Shown here: piece after piece, positions 1 to 9,945 of the stretch
How positions within the stretch are numbered: the first letter of the stretch is position 1
How the letters are laid out: each line of letters opens with the position of its first letter
Origin: Tolypeutes matacus
Lineage: Eukaryota > Chordata > Mammalia > Cingulata > Chlamyphoridae
Assembly (NCBI GenBank): GCA_026826555.1
Contig: JAKSZT010038599.1
Span: 213,727 to 277,726 of the forward strand
Direction: 5' to 3'
Length of the DNA: 64,000 nucleotides
Position numbers and translations under genes: made by a program
The notes under the pieces: generated by a model
The model's input: the letters and a program-made list of their open reading frames with translations, nothing else
Database searches by the model: none
Told to the model about the DNA's origin: nothing

Positions 1-660
1 ACATTTCTGAAAAGAGCTTCAATTGTGTGGACACTTTCATTCCAACAAAAAGTTCAGTTTCTTCACCACCAGAAAAGATAAAACTAAATAAGAAAAACTG
101 AAGTGACCACCTATTCTCCTCACAACATCTGATTAAACTCTTGATGCTGCCCAGTTGTCTTATCAATGATATATAATAATTAAAACATCTATTTCTTAGA
201 CTTTTGCTATGAAAGTGTTAACCCTTTTTTAAAATTTTAAAGATTTTTCTAAATAGAAAATTTATATTAAAAACATAAGAGTCAAGCAACTTTGGAAAAC
301 TGAATTTGCTTATAGAACAATTCAGCAAACTGTAATGAATGAAAGGACTCTACACCATTTAGAAGCAATCAATAAAAAGCTGCCTTGTTTAAAAAAAACC
401 TAAATGCTGGCATTATCCAGAAAAGTTTAACAGACAATTGTTTAACTTTACAGTTGTTTTAAAGTTGAACAACTGAAATTTATTGACTGAAATATTTTAA
501 CTATAATATTTTATTCCTTACACTTATATTAAAATTGTCATTAAAATGAAATTGGGGGAATTAAAGAAATCTACTAAAATTATCTGAATCTGACCCTAGT
601 TTACCATTTGCCATAACATCCTTATATTCATTTTACCCCGTAAGGACAAGAATCTTATTT
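1..660. other. Unassigned AT-rich DNA; possible 3' UTR of a minus-strand exon
   Basis: I recognise no repeat or coding region here. On the minus strand this lies directly downstream of the stop codon of the candidate exon at 661-869 and contains TTTATT on the plus strand (AATAAA on the minus strand), for example near 479 and 510. It would therefore suit a 3' UTR if that exon is real, but such hexamers are expected by chance in AT-rich DNA. Confidence 0.3.
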
Positions 661-869
661 TCAATAATAGAATGAAGAAATCTCTGTGCTGAGCAATTCA
701 ATGTTTCTCATCTTTGTATAGATTAGGCAACATATGTGACAGAGCAGCTGAATATCTCTTAACAGGATTGTTACACTTTGGGCATGAATTTCACTTAATT
801 GTTGCCTTCCACTGGACACCCCTAGCAGCTCAGCTAGCTGGAAGTCCTGAGCAGCTTTCACAGCAAAAC
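661..869 (-). CDS. Candidate terminal coding exon, unrecognised protein
   Basis: On the minus strand a pyrimidine-rich acceptor (TTTCCTTCTAG, ending at 870) precedes an open frame of about 68 codons that ends at a TGA at 663-661. The encoded peptide has balanced composition, begins FAVKAAQDFQLAELLG, and is predicted to be mostly helical, with a Cys/Leu-rich stretch (LLCHICCLIY) in the second half. The frame also runs open upstream to an ATG at 918, but the acceptor makes a spliced phase-1 start more plausible. No donor precedes the stop, so it would be a last exon. I do not recognise the protein, and no partner exon is visible because the gene would continue to higher coordinates. It may be a chance ORF. 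Confidence 0.22.
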
Positions 870-1159
870 CTAGAAGGAAATTTATAATCAGATTATATCT
901 GATTTCATGAAGTGCCAAGATTGATTAACCCTTTAAAGAGAGTCACATTCCTTTGATAACTGTTTGTATTCAGCTGCTACCAGGATGCTTTACCACCAGC
1001 AAACCATGTCTTCATAAAGAGGGTTTCTTCTTCATACAGACACTTCCTCTTTTCAGGGTTGATAGTAGAAGGAGGGTCTCAGACCACAAAGTGATAATGA
1101 GGAATACAACTATAAGCACTGTCCAAATATATCATTTAGTCATCACAAATATTTCCATT

Positions 1160-1300
1160 TTCTAGAATAAATTGGGGCTTAGACAAGCTAAGTACTTGGC
1201 AAGTTCATACAGATAATAAGTAGGAGGGAAAGAATTTGAATCCTTCCATTCAACAAGTATTTATCAAGTACATGCCAAATGCCAGACAGCTTTACCAACG
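1160..1300 (-). repeat. MIR-like SINE relic
   Basis: The stretch resembles the minus orientation of MIR, with the degraded motif for 'aagttcacacagctaataagtggcaga...gaatttgaatcc', followed by 'tatttatcaagtacatgccaaatgccagac'-type sequence. It is very diverged. Confidence 0.4.
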
Positions 1301-2714
1301 CCCCATGTTTTTAACCACATTTCATGACCTTCTAACACTGATCATAGAAATACATAAGGGGGCACTTATGTTACAATGCTATTTTTAAAAAGAAAAAGTG
1401 TTAGCTTTATATTTAAAGAGTAAACAGAGCAGTTTATAGTTAAAAGGAAAAATAGCTTGATATCTATTTGTTTTTTACTAATACTTAGAAAAAATATTCT
1501 ACTTTGTGTTAATCATTATGTATTATAGACCCAGCTTCAGCCCTAACTGAATTATGGGTAAAACATACATATAGAATAACTAAATCTACTGGCATTTTCA
1601 AGGTATAAGTATTTCAGCAGAACTAGAGGCTCATCATATTTCAATCATCTTGAGAACAATTCTTTAGATAATTATTCTAGAATTGAATCATTCTAAGTGT
1701 GATTTAGTAAAAAAAAAAAAAAGAAATGCAAACTTGATTAATAAATTTAATTTGCTGTCAAGTATATAAAACTAATATACAACATCTTGCTGAAAACAAC
1801 ACTAAATATTCAAAGATATTTCAGAAACACCTAGAAAGATGGATAATATCTTATTCGTTTTATAATTAGTTCTGCCACTGCTATGAAAGTCTTCAGTCAT
1901 TAAATATCTTAAATCTATTTAACATAATGGATATACGTGCATATGTAATACTTCTGATTGTAATCGATTCTATAAATAATGCATGCCATTTACAGCACAC
2001 ATTATTTTGATTTGTTTTCAATACTTATTTTTAAATAAATATATATATGGTTTTTATTTCTGTATCTGGTTTCTGAAAGTCATAGATTAAACATTCACAG
2101 AATTTGTTTGCTATTTAAACACTACTTGATTCCTATTTAAATGTCAATCCTCAAAGCAGTCAAACTTCACATATCATAATCACTGAAAACCTATTAAAAA
2201 CAAGGAAATTTAAAGTTAGTTTTAATATTACTTTATGCTCATGAAACAGTTTAATATATTTTGCCAAAGAACAAGTAGTCAGCTCATTCTACAGGCTAAT
2301 GCAGCAACTTAGATTTTCATTTCTTGCATATTTTATTCTTGTTTGGAGTTGTTCTTTTTTCTCTTTTTTGCTCATCCAATTTTCTTACCATTAGCTTTAA
2401 ATCACTCATACCAATATGTTTTGGCAATGCTTTTTAAATGGATTTGAAAATCCCTCAATATCTAAAGGGCTAAATAAAGCCCTGACTAAAGACTTTTTAA
2501 AGTCAATATCCTTAGACTTAACTGTCTAATACTTTAGGATCTATTTCCCTAAGCTTTTTTCAACTTATCCAAGATTTTCACAAAAAGCAAATTATTCACC
2601 AGTGATGGTCTGAATATTCTTGTTCTGTTATACCCTCCCTCCTTTCCCTTCCATGCTGTGTCTTATAACCCAGAGATTATTTGGAAAATAACTCAAATGG
2701 GATTACAAAATTAC
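1301..2714. other. Unassigned AT-rich DNA
   Basis: The stretch holds A-runs, such as 1711-1722, and TA-rich runs near 2036-2050. I see no coding frame of note and no repeat I can name. Confidence 0.5.
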
Positions 2715-3070
2715 AAAAAGCCTCATTTATTCATTGTTTCAGCAAATACGTATTGGATATCTACTCTGCCCTAGGAAATTTACTCAAGGAGCATAAAATA
2801 CACTGGAAATTTCCCATGAGACAGCAAACAATTTCAAAACAATGTGGAAAGGGCTAAATTGGTTGAACTATCCACTACTTTGGGTCCAAAGCAGAGGCCT
2901 CCAATATAGTTTAGTGGGTTAGGAAATTCTCCCTTAAAGAGTAATATCTAAAATCAGTCCTAAAGAATGTTTGGCATTGAAGGGGGGAGGAAGAAGAGAG
3001 AGTGTTCTAGGCAAAGGGCAAACCACATGTCAAGACTCAGAGGTTGAAAATAGGGTAGTCATCTCAAAGA
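2715..3070 (+). repeat. Ancient mammal-wide interspersed repeat, family not named
   Basis: It begins with 'cagcaaatacgtattggat' and continues through 'aaggagcataaaatacact' to 'gtgttctaggcaaagggc'. This matches the common mammalian repeat whose consensus describes 'attgagcacctactatgtgcc...ctcatggagctt...ttccaggcagagggaac'. The same family recurs at 21340-22560, 31195-31345, 45575-45750, 60495-60800 and 62216-63230. I cannot name the Repbase entry with certainty. Confidence 0.45.
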
Positions 3071-3164
3071 ACCTTGAGTTACTGGTAGAGACAAGATCAA
3101 GGGTAGGCTTAGGGAATGGAAGCTCTTACTGCTCCTGTAAAGGTATATATCATGAAAGGTCTTT

Positions 3165-3245
3165 ATGAAACCTGTTAATGTATGTAAGGTTCCTAAAATG
3201 GTGCCTATTAGAGAAAAAGCATTTAATAAATGTTAGCTATAATCG
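3165..3245 (+). repeat. MIR 3' end
   Basis: The segment reads like the MIR tail: 'atgtaaggttcctaaaatggtgcctatta...aatAAATGttagctat'. Confidence 0.45.
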
Positions 3246-3533
3246 TTCATGATAGTATTATTTTGTTATGATTATTATTGTTTTAAATTTACTACTCAAG
3301 AGAGACAGCAGAAGAAGGGTAAATGATATAAACCGGTAACCCACACTTTGGAAAGATATGAGTAAAGACAGACATTATTAAATGGTTTTATCAAAATTAA
3401 TTTATGGAGATGAATATGATGATAGAATGTGGCCTTATCAATTAGGAAGACATGATAATGTGATCTTTTTGAAACCAGGTTCTCCCTGCCTTAGCACTGC
3501 TTTTGGTCAATGAGTTTATTTTCACAATGTGTT

Positions 3534-3620
3534 GAAAGAAAGAGAGAGAGAGGGAAGGAAGGAAGGAAGGAAGGAGGGGAGAAAGGGAGGAAGGGGGGAA
3601 GTAAGGGCAGGGAAGGAAAA
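3534..3620 (+). repeat. (GAAG/GGAA)n simple repeat
   Basis: About 85 bases are almost pure purine, with interrupted GGAA units. The open frame across it (3510-3866, K/E/G-rich start) comes from the repeat and is not a gene. Confidence 0.9.
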
Positions 3621-4195
3621 ACCTACCGTTTGTTCATAAGTGAACCTCAGTTCAAAGTGGGTGGCTTAATTTCATATTGCAACCACCAGGTGTTTAATTT
3701 AGTCACACCTCATTATAAAACATTTCCCAATCGCAGGAATCCAGCTTTACTGCAGGTTCAGTCATGCTTCCTGATAAGTATTTTTGTTCAGTGCCTCTTT
3801 CTCAGTGGTCTTATATCAGAAGTAGGTAACATGATGGGTCAAAACTCATTTTTGTTTAAATGTTAATGTGTTTTGTTTATCTGTTAAGTATCACTTATGT
3901 GATGAATGGTTCTAGCTCCATATTATGCACATGTGCACTTTACAAGGAACTAGATTTTGTAGGTGTATAAAAAAAGAAATATGAGCATGGGCCTTTAAAA
4001 ATAAATAGGAACTTAAAGTCTGCCTCAATTTCATGGGAAACCAAATAAGCAGTCAAAGTCTTCTAACAAAATCAAAGGGAAAACATCTCTGGACTGGCTA
4101 AAATAAATTTAAACATCTCTGTCACCTCTCAGAATACATGCTTCATTTTGAAACAAAGTATAGCTGTAAATTTTGCCAGCTAGTATTTCTTGTAT
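3621..4195. other. Unassigned DNA
   Basis: I see no repeat, RNA gene or supported coding frame. Confidence 0.5.
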
Positions 4196-4730
4196 ATAAT
4201 CGGCACACTATTATATACATATTACTATATACCAGATGTCATGCTAAGTACTTAATATACATTTCCTTAATCTATACAATAACCTGCTGTGCACTATTAT
4301 TATCCTCATTTTAAAAATAAGGATGTAGGCCATTTTAAATCAGCACACACCACTCAGAACTGAGTGGGAGAGAGTGTGGTCTACAGTGTGAACTGTGGTC
4401 TATGGTTGGTGGCAAGGCTCCAGGATGTGTAAGTTCATTGAGGTTGGTGGGCCACACTATGGGAGATGTTTGTGTTGGATGTGGTGGGAGGTGTGGGAGG
4501 TGGGCAGCATGGGAATCCCAGTGGGTTCCGTGTAATATTTTGGGTAATCTAAGCACCTCTTAAAATATATGTATATATATATAAAAAAAATAAAAATAAA
4601 TTTCCAAAAAAAAAAAAAAATAAGGGAATTGAGATTTCCTTAAGGCTACATAGTCAGTAAGAGGATGATGGCAAAAAAGTGATTCAGAAAGGTTTAAGCA
4701 CCACGCTCATTACTAGGTATAGACAAGTGA
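4196..4730 (-). repeat. MIR SINE split by an L1 3' end
   Basis: The left part (4196-4322) has the reverse MIR motif 'attattatcctcattttaaaaataagg'. The right part (4616-4730) continues it with 'taagggaattgag...aaggctacatagtcagtaagagg'. Read without the insert at 4323-4615, the two halves join into one MIR. Confidence 0.7.
4323..4615 (+). mobile_element. 5'-truncated L1 3' end inserted into a MIR
   Basis: This roughly 290-bp segment matches the terminal part of the L1 3' UTR seen at about 50700-50940: 'gtctacagtgtgaactgtggtc', 'catgggaatccc', 'gtaatctaagcacctcttaaaata', then an A-rich tail. It is flanked by a 10-bp duplication, AAAAATAAGG, at 4313-4322 and 4616-4625, as expected from target-primed reverse transcription. 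Part of the right copy merges with the A-tail, so the duplication length is approximate. Confidence 0.8.
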
Positions 4731-5519
4731 TTCTTTTTTATTTAATGTAAATCACTTTGCCAATGCAGTTTCAGAACAGATTCCCTATTATTTCATTCTC
4801 ACCACTCCCTCCTAAACAGAAATCCTGGGGAAATCTGTCTTTGCATGGAGACAGTGTTGCCCTTTCCCTTAACATACCTCCGTGTTCAGGTCTTATAAGG
4901 ACATCCTTATAATTCCCATCCTCCTGGGAAATGAACATCCTAAATTTTCAGTTTCAGGCCAAGAGTTGCTTTACAATCTACCAACTCTTACTTGGAACTT
5001 ACCAGTTTCATTCTACTGTTGTTATATGCTTAAAGAGACCCTAAGCTTATTATAGAATGTAGCATCTTGAGCTAATTAGGCCAGTGGGTTGAAAGCATTG
5101 TTTATAAATGGTAATGTAAAATATATATAATAATAATAAGCCAAGTGGCAGCTGAGAGGGAGCTGTCACATGTTTCATAGAGAACAGAAATTTGGAGAAG
5201 TTCAGGAAATAATGTCATAGAGTTCAATAAAATATATAGTATTAAGGGCAGTAATCTGTAATGTCATCTTCCATCATCTGTTAATGAATTCAACTCAACT
5301 TCATCAAAGGTCCTTTCTTGCCCTCTCCAAGCTTCCAGACCAAACCCTGAACCTATTCATGAGAGAGCTGAAGAGGGGAAAGAGATAGAAACAGAATACC
5401 CAAACCTTAATGACTGCTTTCTCAACTGTGCCTTCTTACACCTGAAAAGTGGAATTCTCACTTAGTTTATCCCAAACACCACTGCAAGAAACAAGCCTTT
5501 TCTGAACTATGGAGAGGAT
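4731..5519. other. Unassigned DNA
   Basis: There is an (ATA)n-rich patch near 5118-5137. I can support no gene or named repeat. Confidence 0.45.
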
Positions 5520-5953
5520 TGTTTTGGGTTCACTTGTGTCTCCCTAAAAAATATGATGAAGCCCTAGCAGCCTGTATCTGCAAATATGACCTATCTGGAA
5601 ATAAGAGGTCATACTGGAATAGGGTGGCCCCCTAATCTAATATGACTGGTGTCATTGAAAAAGGAGGAGAAGAGACACAAATACAGAGACCCACAGAGGA
5701 GATGACCTTGTGAAGACAGAGTAGAGACAAGTGAAAGAGCTACAAGCCATGGAATGCCCAGGTCTGCCAGCTCGCACCAGAAGCTCGAGAGGCAAGGGCA
5801 GATTGCCCCCCTAGAACCATCGGAGATGGATGGCTCGGACGACACCTTGATTTCAGTTTTCTGGCCTCCAGAACTCAAAGAGAATAAATGTCTGTTATTT
5901 TAAGCCACTGAGTTTGTGCATATTTATTATGGCAGACCTTGGAAACTAATACA
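5520..5953 (+). repeat. MLT1-type MaLR solo LTR
   Basis: Family landmarks occur in the correct order: 'tgtctccctaaaa', 'atatgatgaagccctagcag', 'ctaatctaatatgactggtgtc', 'acaccttgatttcag', 'tggcctccagaactcaaagagaataaatgtctgtt', 'ttaagccactgagtttgtg' and terminal 'aaactaataca'. The AATAAA is the LTR polyadenylation signal. The target duplication is not clear. MaLR LTRs are ancient non-autonomous ERVL relatives, and no internal sequence is present here. Confidence 0.85.
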
Positions 5954-6179
5954 ACCACCTTTTCATAATTTCACAGTGATCCACATGACGTGTCCTCCAG
6001 TATGGATCCCTAAATTTCTTTCACTTTGAATCTTGTATGACTTCTAGGAACTTATCTACCACTTCCCAGGCCACAAAGATCACTGACACACTTGCCCTTG
6101 AGTCATAAGTTGTTCCCTGCTAGCACCCATAGACTACAGCTTTGTCAGGAATGAAAGGAGGGAGATTTAAAAACCAAAG

Positions 6180-6400
6180 GTGGAGAAGTATAAGTGTTTA
6201 TTAATTCTTACTATACGTCAATGCTTGTACTAGTTTCTTTCCCATGCTGTATGAATCCTCTTTCACAGGAGAGGAGACAAAATTATAAAAGATTTGCCCA
6301 AGGTCCTACTCTTCCATAAGTAGCAGCGATAGGGCTTAAAATCAAGTTTTCTGACTCTAAATTAAGAACTTTTATTTCACCACTGGTCGTTAAGGGCAGT
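6180..6400 (-). repeat. MIR SINE relic
   Basis: It shows the reverse MIR order: 'tgtttattaattcttactatacgtcaatgc', 'aggagaggagac', 'gatttgcccaaggtcctac' and a tail resembling 'ctgactctaaattaagaac'. Divergence is high. Confidence 0.5.
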
Positions 6401-7074
6401 GCTGCCGTCCCTTTATAGCAGGATGCTGGTGTCAAAGAAATTTCTCTGGAACTTCCTTCAAGTCCCTTATGCAAAAAAATTGTGGATGGGAATTTTATTT
6501 GTGTACCAATAGTGGTGTTTTAAGGAGACAATACCACCACTATCAAACTAATGCTATGCAACAATTTTATAACAAACTTAGCAGCTTGAAAATCAAAAGA
6601 AATACTTAATATCTCACAAGTTTCTGTGGTTTGAGGGTCTGGGCATGGCTAAGCTGCAATCAATCAAGTTGTTGGTCAGCATTGAGTTTTCATACAGGAT
6701 TCTTCTGGGGAAGGATCTGTTTCCAAACTTACATAGTTATTGGCAACATTCAGCTCCGTGCAGTTTGCCAGAGTGAGGAACCTCAACTACTTGCTGCCTG
6801 TCAGCCGGAGGCTGCCCTCAGCAACTTGTCACATGGCCCTTTCCATACAGCAGTTCACAACAATGACAGCAAAGGAGAGAGAGTCTCCTAGTAAGACAAA
6901 TGTGATAGTCTTCTGTAGCATAATCAAGTGCAGGTAATATGTACATCTGGTCACCTTTGTCATATTTTATGAGTTAGAAGCAAATCACAGGACCTGCCCA
7001 CAATCAAGAAGTAGGGATGAAACAAGGGTACGACCTTCAGGATGTGGGGATCATGTAGCAGAGTCTGTCTACCA
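6401..7074. other. Unassigned DNA
   Basis: Two overlapping plus-strand frames (6631-6891 and 6740-6937) cover the same bases, lack family features and are most likely chance. Confidence 0.45.
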
Positions 7075-7240
7075 CACCATAATGAGTTTTCAGACCTTAG
7101 ATTCCTCAGGTATAAAATAGGGATGATAATGGTACTTACCCATTAGGCTGGTTGGGAGAATTCGAGATTTATATTAAAGCTTAGCATATGGCCTCTCACA
7201 TGTTAACCTCTCAGTAAATGTGGGATTATAATATGATTAT
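7075..7240 (+). repeat. MIR SINE relic
   Basis: The forward MIR 3' half is recognisable: 'agattcctcaggtataaaatagggatgataatggtacttaccc', then 'gcatatggcctctcacatg' and 'ctcagtaaatgtgg'. Confidence 0.6.
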
Positions 7241-7330
7241 GATTAATTTTGACTGCAACTTTGAGACTTAATTCTTCGTTTTCCCAAGATCACAAAACTA
7301 ATAATGTCAAGTTTATTCACCATTACTGCC

Positions 7331-7838
7331 TGTGATGGTTATGGAGTCCAGTTGTTAAGTCAAGCAAGCACTGGCCTGATTGTTACTGTGAGGGTATTTT
7401 GTGGATTTAAATAATTAGTCAGGGGGATGGATGTGGCTCAAATGGTTGGGCGTCCATCTCCCATATGGAGGGATCTGGGTTCAATTCCCGGGACCTCCAG
7501 GTGGAAAAAAAAAAAAAAAGAAAGAAATAATTAGTCAGTTGGCTTCATCTACATTCAACAAAGGAAGTTGCCATCAGCAATGAGAGAAGTCTCATCCAAT
7601 CAGTTGAAGGCTGATTTTCAGCAGTAAGTAAGAACAATTTCTAGCTCTACTTCAGCCAGCCAGCTTCTCCTTGGGAATTCATTGAAACCTTCATCAGAAT
7701 TTCCAATTTGTGGCCTGCCGTATGGAATTCAAACTTCAGATTTGCCAATATCCAGGGTCATATGAGCCAATTCCTATAATATATCTTATAATATTTACAT
7801 ATCCTATCTGTTCTGTCTGGAGAACCCTGACTAATACA
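7331..7838 (+). repeat. MLT2-like ERVL solo LTR carrying a DAS SINE
   Basis: It begins TGTGATGGTTATGG and ends GGAGAACCCTGACTAATACA, the end typical of MLT2/ERVL LTRs. In between are 'cactggcctgattgttactgtgaggg', 'ctcatccaatcagttgaagg' and 'tggcctgccgtatgg'. The 5-bp flanks are CTGCC (7326-7330) and TTGCC (7839-7843), a 4/5 match that fits the 5-bp duplication of ERVL integrases. Removing the SINE and one duplicate at 7409-7538 leaves an LTR of about 390 bp. Confidence 0.8.
7423..7524 (+). mobile_element. DAS-type tRNA-derived SINE with perfect 14-bp TSD
   Basis: The tRNA-related body shows an A box near 'tggctcaaatgg' and a B box 'gggttcaattcc', followed by a short tail and poly(A). This matches the DAS SINE described from xenarthrans. 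Flanks AAATAATTAGTCAG at 7409-7422 and 7525-7538 are identical, so the insertion is L1-mediated and not very old. It is not a functional tRNA gene: the tRNA-like part is incomplete and carries a poly(A) tail. Confidence 0.9.
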
Positions 7839-7954
7839 TTGCCCCCAAAAGTTTAGCTCGTGTTCTATGAACTTAAAGAAAACTTCTCTGAGTATTGTAG
7901 TCTTTTACCATGTTTTCTTCCTAATGACTAAGCACATTTAACAAAGTCCATCTA

Positions 7955-8180
7955 TTAATTTATTCAAACTCATTAAATGATATTTATTGAGTACCCTTTC
8001 TGTGCCTTGCATACATATTTTTATTCCTACATTCATTCCGACTCAAACAGTTTACATTTTAAAGTGAAGAAACAGAGACCAAGAGAAGCTATTTGACTGG
8101 CCAAAGATCATGGAATGAGTATAACAGAATGTCATTGTGTATCAAGTGTTGGACCTGGGTACAAATCCCCTTAGCTGCAA
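7955..8180 (-). repeat. MIR/ancient repeat relic
   Basis: The sequence 'tgatatttattgagtaccctttctgtgccttgc' followed by 'gtgaagaaacagagaccaagagaagc' and 'ggccaaagatcatggaatga' follows reverse MIR order but is strongly diverged. The 65-residue frame across it is spurious. Confidence 0.45.
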
Positions 8181-9219
8181 ACAAAAGGAGATCATACCCC
8201 TTGCTAAGTAGAAAAACCGCCAATCAGCTCCCCACAAGGTTTGCTATGAACTCCATAACATGCACTACCTCCAACTACTCTACCATTTAACTATAACCCT
8301 CCTCCCCAAGATGTGACAGGAGGATTCAGAGGGGGAAAGAGTTTACCTTTTAGAGGGAATGCCATGTTTCTGAAGATTGGAGAAGAGAGGGGTGTTTTCC
8401 CTCCCATAAGCCAAGAGTAATCTTATGAACAAGAAGTAAAAGTTGTTAGTTTTAAGGATTTGGGGTCCTTTCCAGACAGAGATTGAATACCCTCCTCAGG
8501 CATAGCTGGTTTTGTTTGGCCCCTTCCTCTCCTGCTCATCCTCTACTCCCAGCCATCTACCCCATATTCTCCTGTCATAGGATCCTTCATCCAATGAATG
8601 GCTCTCTTTTAAAGGAATTTTTTTTTAAAATGCCACTGTGAAAGAAAGGGGCAAGATGGCCCAAGCCTAACATTTTCTGATGTATTCATTTCATCTGTGG
8701 AAACCTCCCTAACCTTGCATGCAAGGTTAGTTACTCAGCCATCCTCAACTGCTATCCTCAAGGGCACTCTGCTGATTGCAAATGTCAGTTGACTGGTCAT
8801 CAGCCGCCCCTCTAATCTTGGAAGAGTGAGAGTTTGGTTGATGGAAACTTTACTAGTCAGTCAATTAAAGTTCTCATCTTTAACACTGGGGGTCAAAGAA
8901 CCCTAATTTCCTCAACTCCCATGAGTTGAAGCAAGGAGGGAATAGTCTTCCCTTGGGAACTGCAAAAGGTGACTTTTCCCCACATTGTCCTCCTCTTACA
9001 TCAACAGAAAAAGAAAAAAGAAAGTTGTTGCAAGCAATTTTTCTGCTAAATAATGCTTCTCAGCAAGCCCAGCAGTGAAATGTCCCAACAGCTGGTGGGT
9101 TTTCTAACGGCAGTGTGTGGGACACTAAACAGCTCTTGACTCCAGATGTGAACCTTAGCCATCCAACTCTGTCCTTGGCAATATAACTATCCTGTTATAC
9201 AAATTAGTGACAGGCATGG
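8181..9219. other. Unassigned DNA containing a perfect 22-bp palindrome
   Basis: I recognise no repeat family. The only structure I note is the palindrome at 8709-8730, listed separately. Confidence 0.45.
8709..8730. repeat. Perfect 22-bp palindrome
   Basis: The half-site CTAACCTTGCA is followed immediately by its exact reverse complement, with no spacer. Its function is unknown and it may be chance in a 64-kb window. Confidence 0.6.
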
Positions 9220-9408
9220 AGAAATGATTCTTAAATTTTAGCAAGCATCAAAATCACCTGGAAGGCTTGTTAAACCGCACATTGCTGAGCCCCACTCCAG
9301 AGTTCTGATTCAGTAGGTCTGAGATGAGGCTTGAGAAATTGCCTTTCTAACTAGTTCCCTGGTGATGCTAATACTGCCTGTCCTGGGACACTCTTGAAGA
9401 ACCACTGC
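9220..9408 (+). mobile_element. MER5A-type hAT-Charlie MITE
   Basis: The consensus order is clear: 'gcatcaaaatcacctggaagg', 'cttgttaaac', 'attgctgagccccactccagag', 'ttctgattcagtaggtctgag', 'ttctaactagttccctggtgatgctaat' and the end 'gaagaaccactgcc'. MER5A is an ancient non-autonomous DNA transposon of mammals and encodes nothing. Confidence 0.9.
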
Positions 9409-9923
9409 CCTACTCTAAAGCCAGTCCAATGCACGTTATTCTATAAAATGATGACTCCTGTGCCTTGTTTTCTTTATTAATATCCACAATTGTTAAGAAT
9501 TCCTCAACTAGATTTTGCACTCAATAAAATTAGTTCATGCATCTTATATTTTTCTCTACTACTTCACACAGTATTTAAAATACATCTAGTTTTTTTTTAC
9601 ATAGTACAGTATTTAAGGGTAATAACAAAGTTGTGATATGCATTTCATGCTCACATGCTGTAAAAAATGTCCTGCTACAACATTTTTCATCTTCAAAAGG
9701 AAAATATAACAATCAAAATGTTAATATACTGGTGTGTTCTATAGAGATTAATTTTGCTTAACCATTTCTAGACTAACAGCCTTCAGCTCTTTAAAAAATA
9801 ATAATATGCCAATGAAATGGATTATTAGACATCCTCTTAATTTATAAGATAAAAACGCATTCTAAATTACCTGATGTCCTTTTCCTGACATCCATAGCAT
9901 TTTCTATTTTTTATCTTACTTAA

Positions 9924-9945
9924 TTTTTTTTTTTTTTTTTTTTTT
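9924..9945 (+). repeat. Poly(T) run, 22 nt
   Basis: This uninterrupted T-run may mark the tail of an antisense retroelement, but no recognisable body adjoins it. Confidence 0.9.

Noticed and set aside
3510..3866. 118-codon frame with Lys/Glu/Gly-rich start
   Set aside because: The first half is the GGAA simple repeat, and the rest has no features.
7423..7500. tRNA gene
   Set aside because: The A and B boxes belong to a SINE with poly(A) tail and TSD. A complete cloverleaf is not formed.
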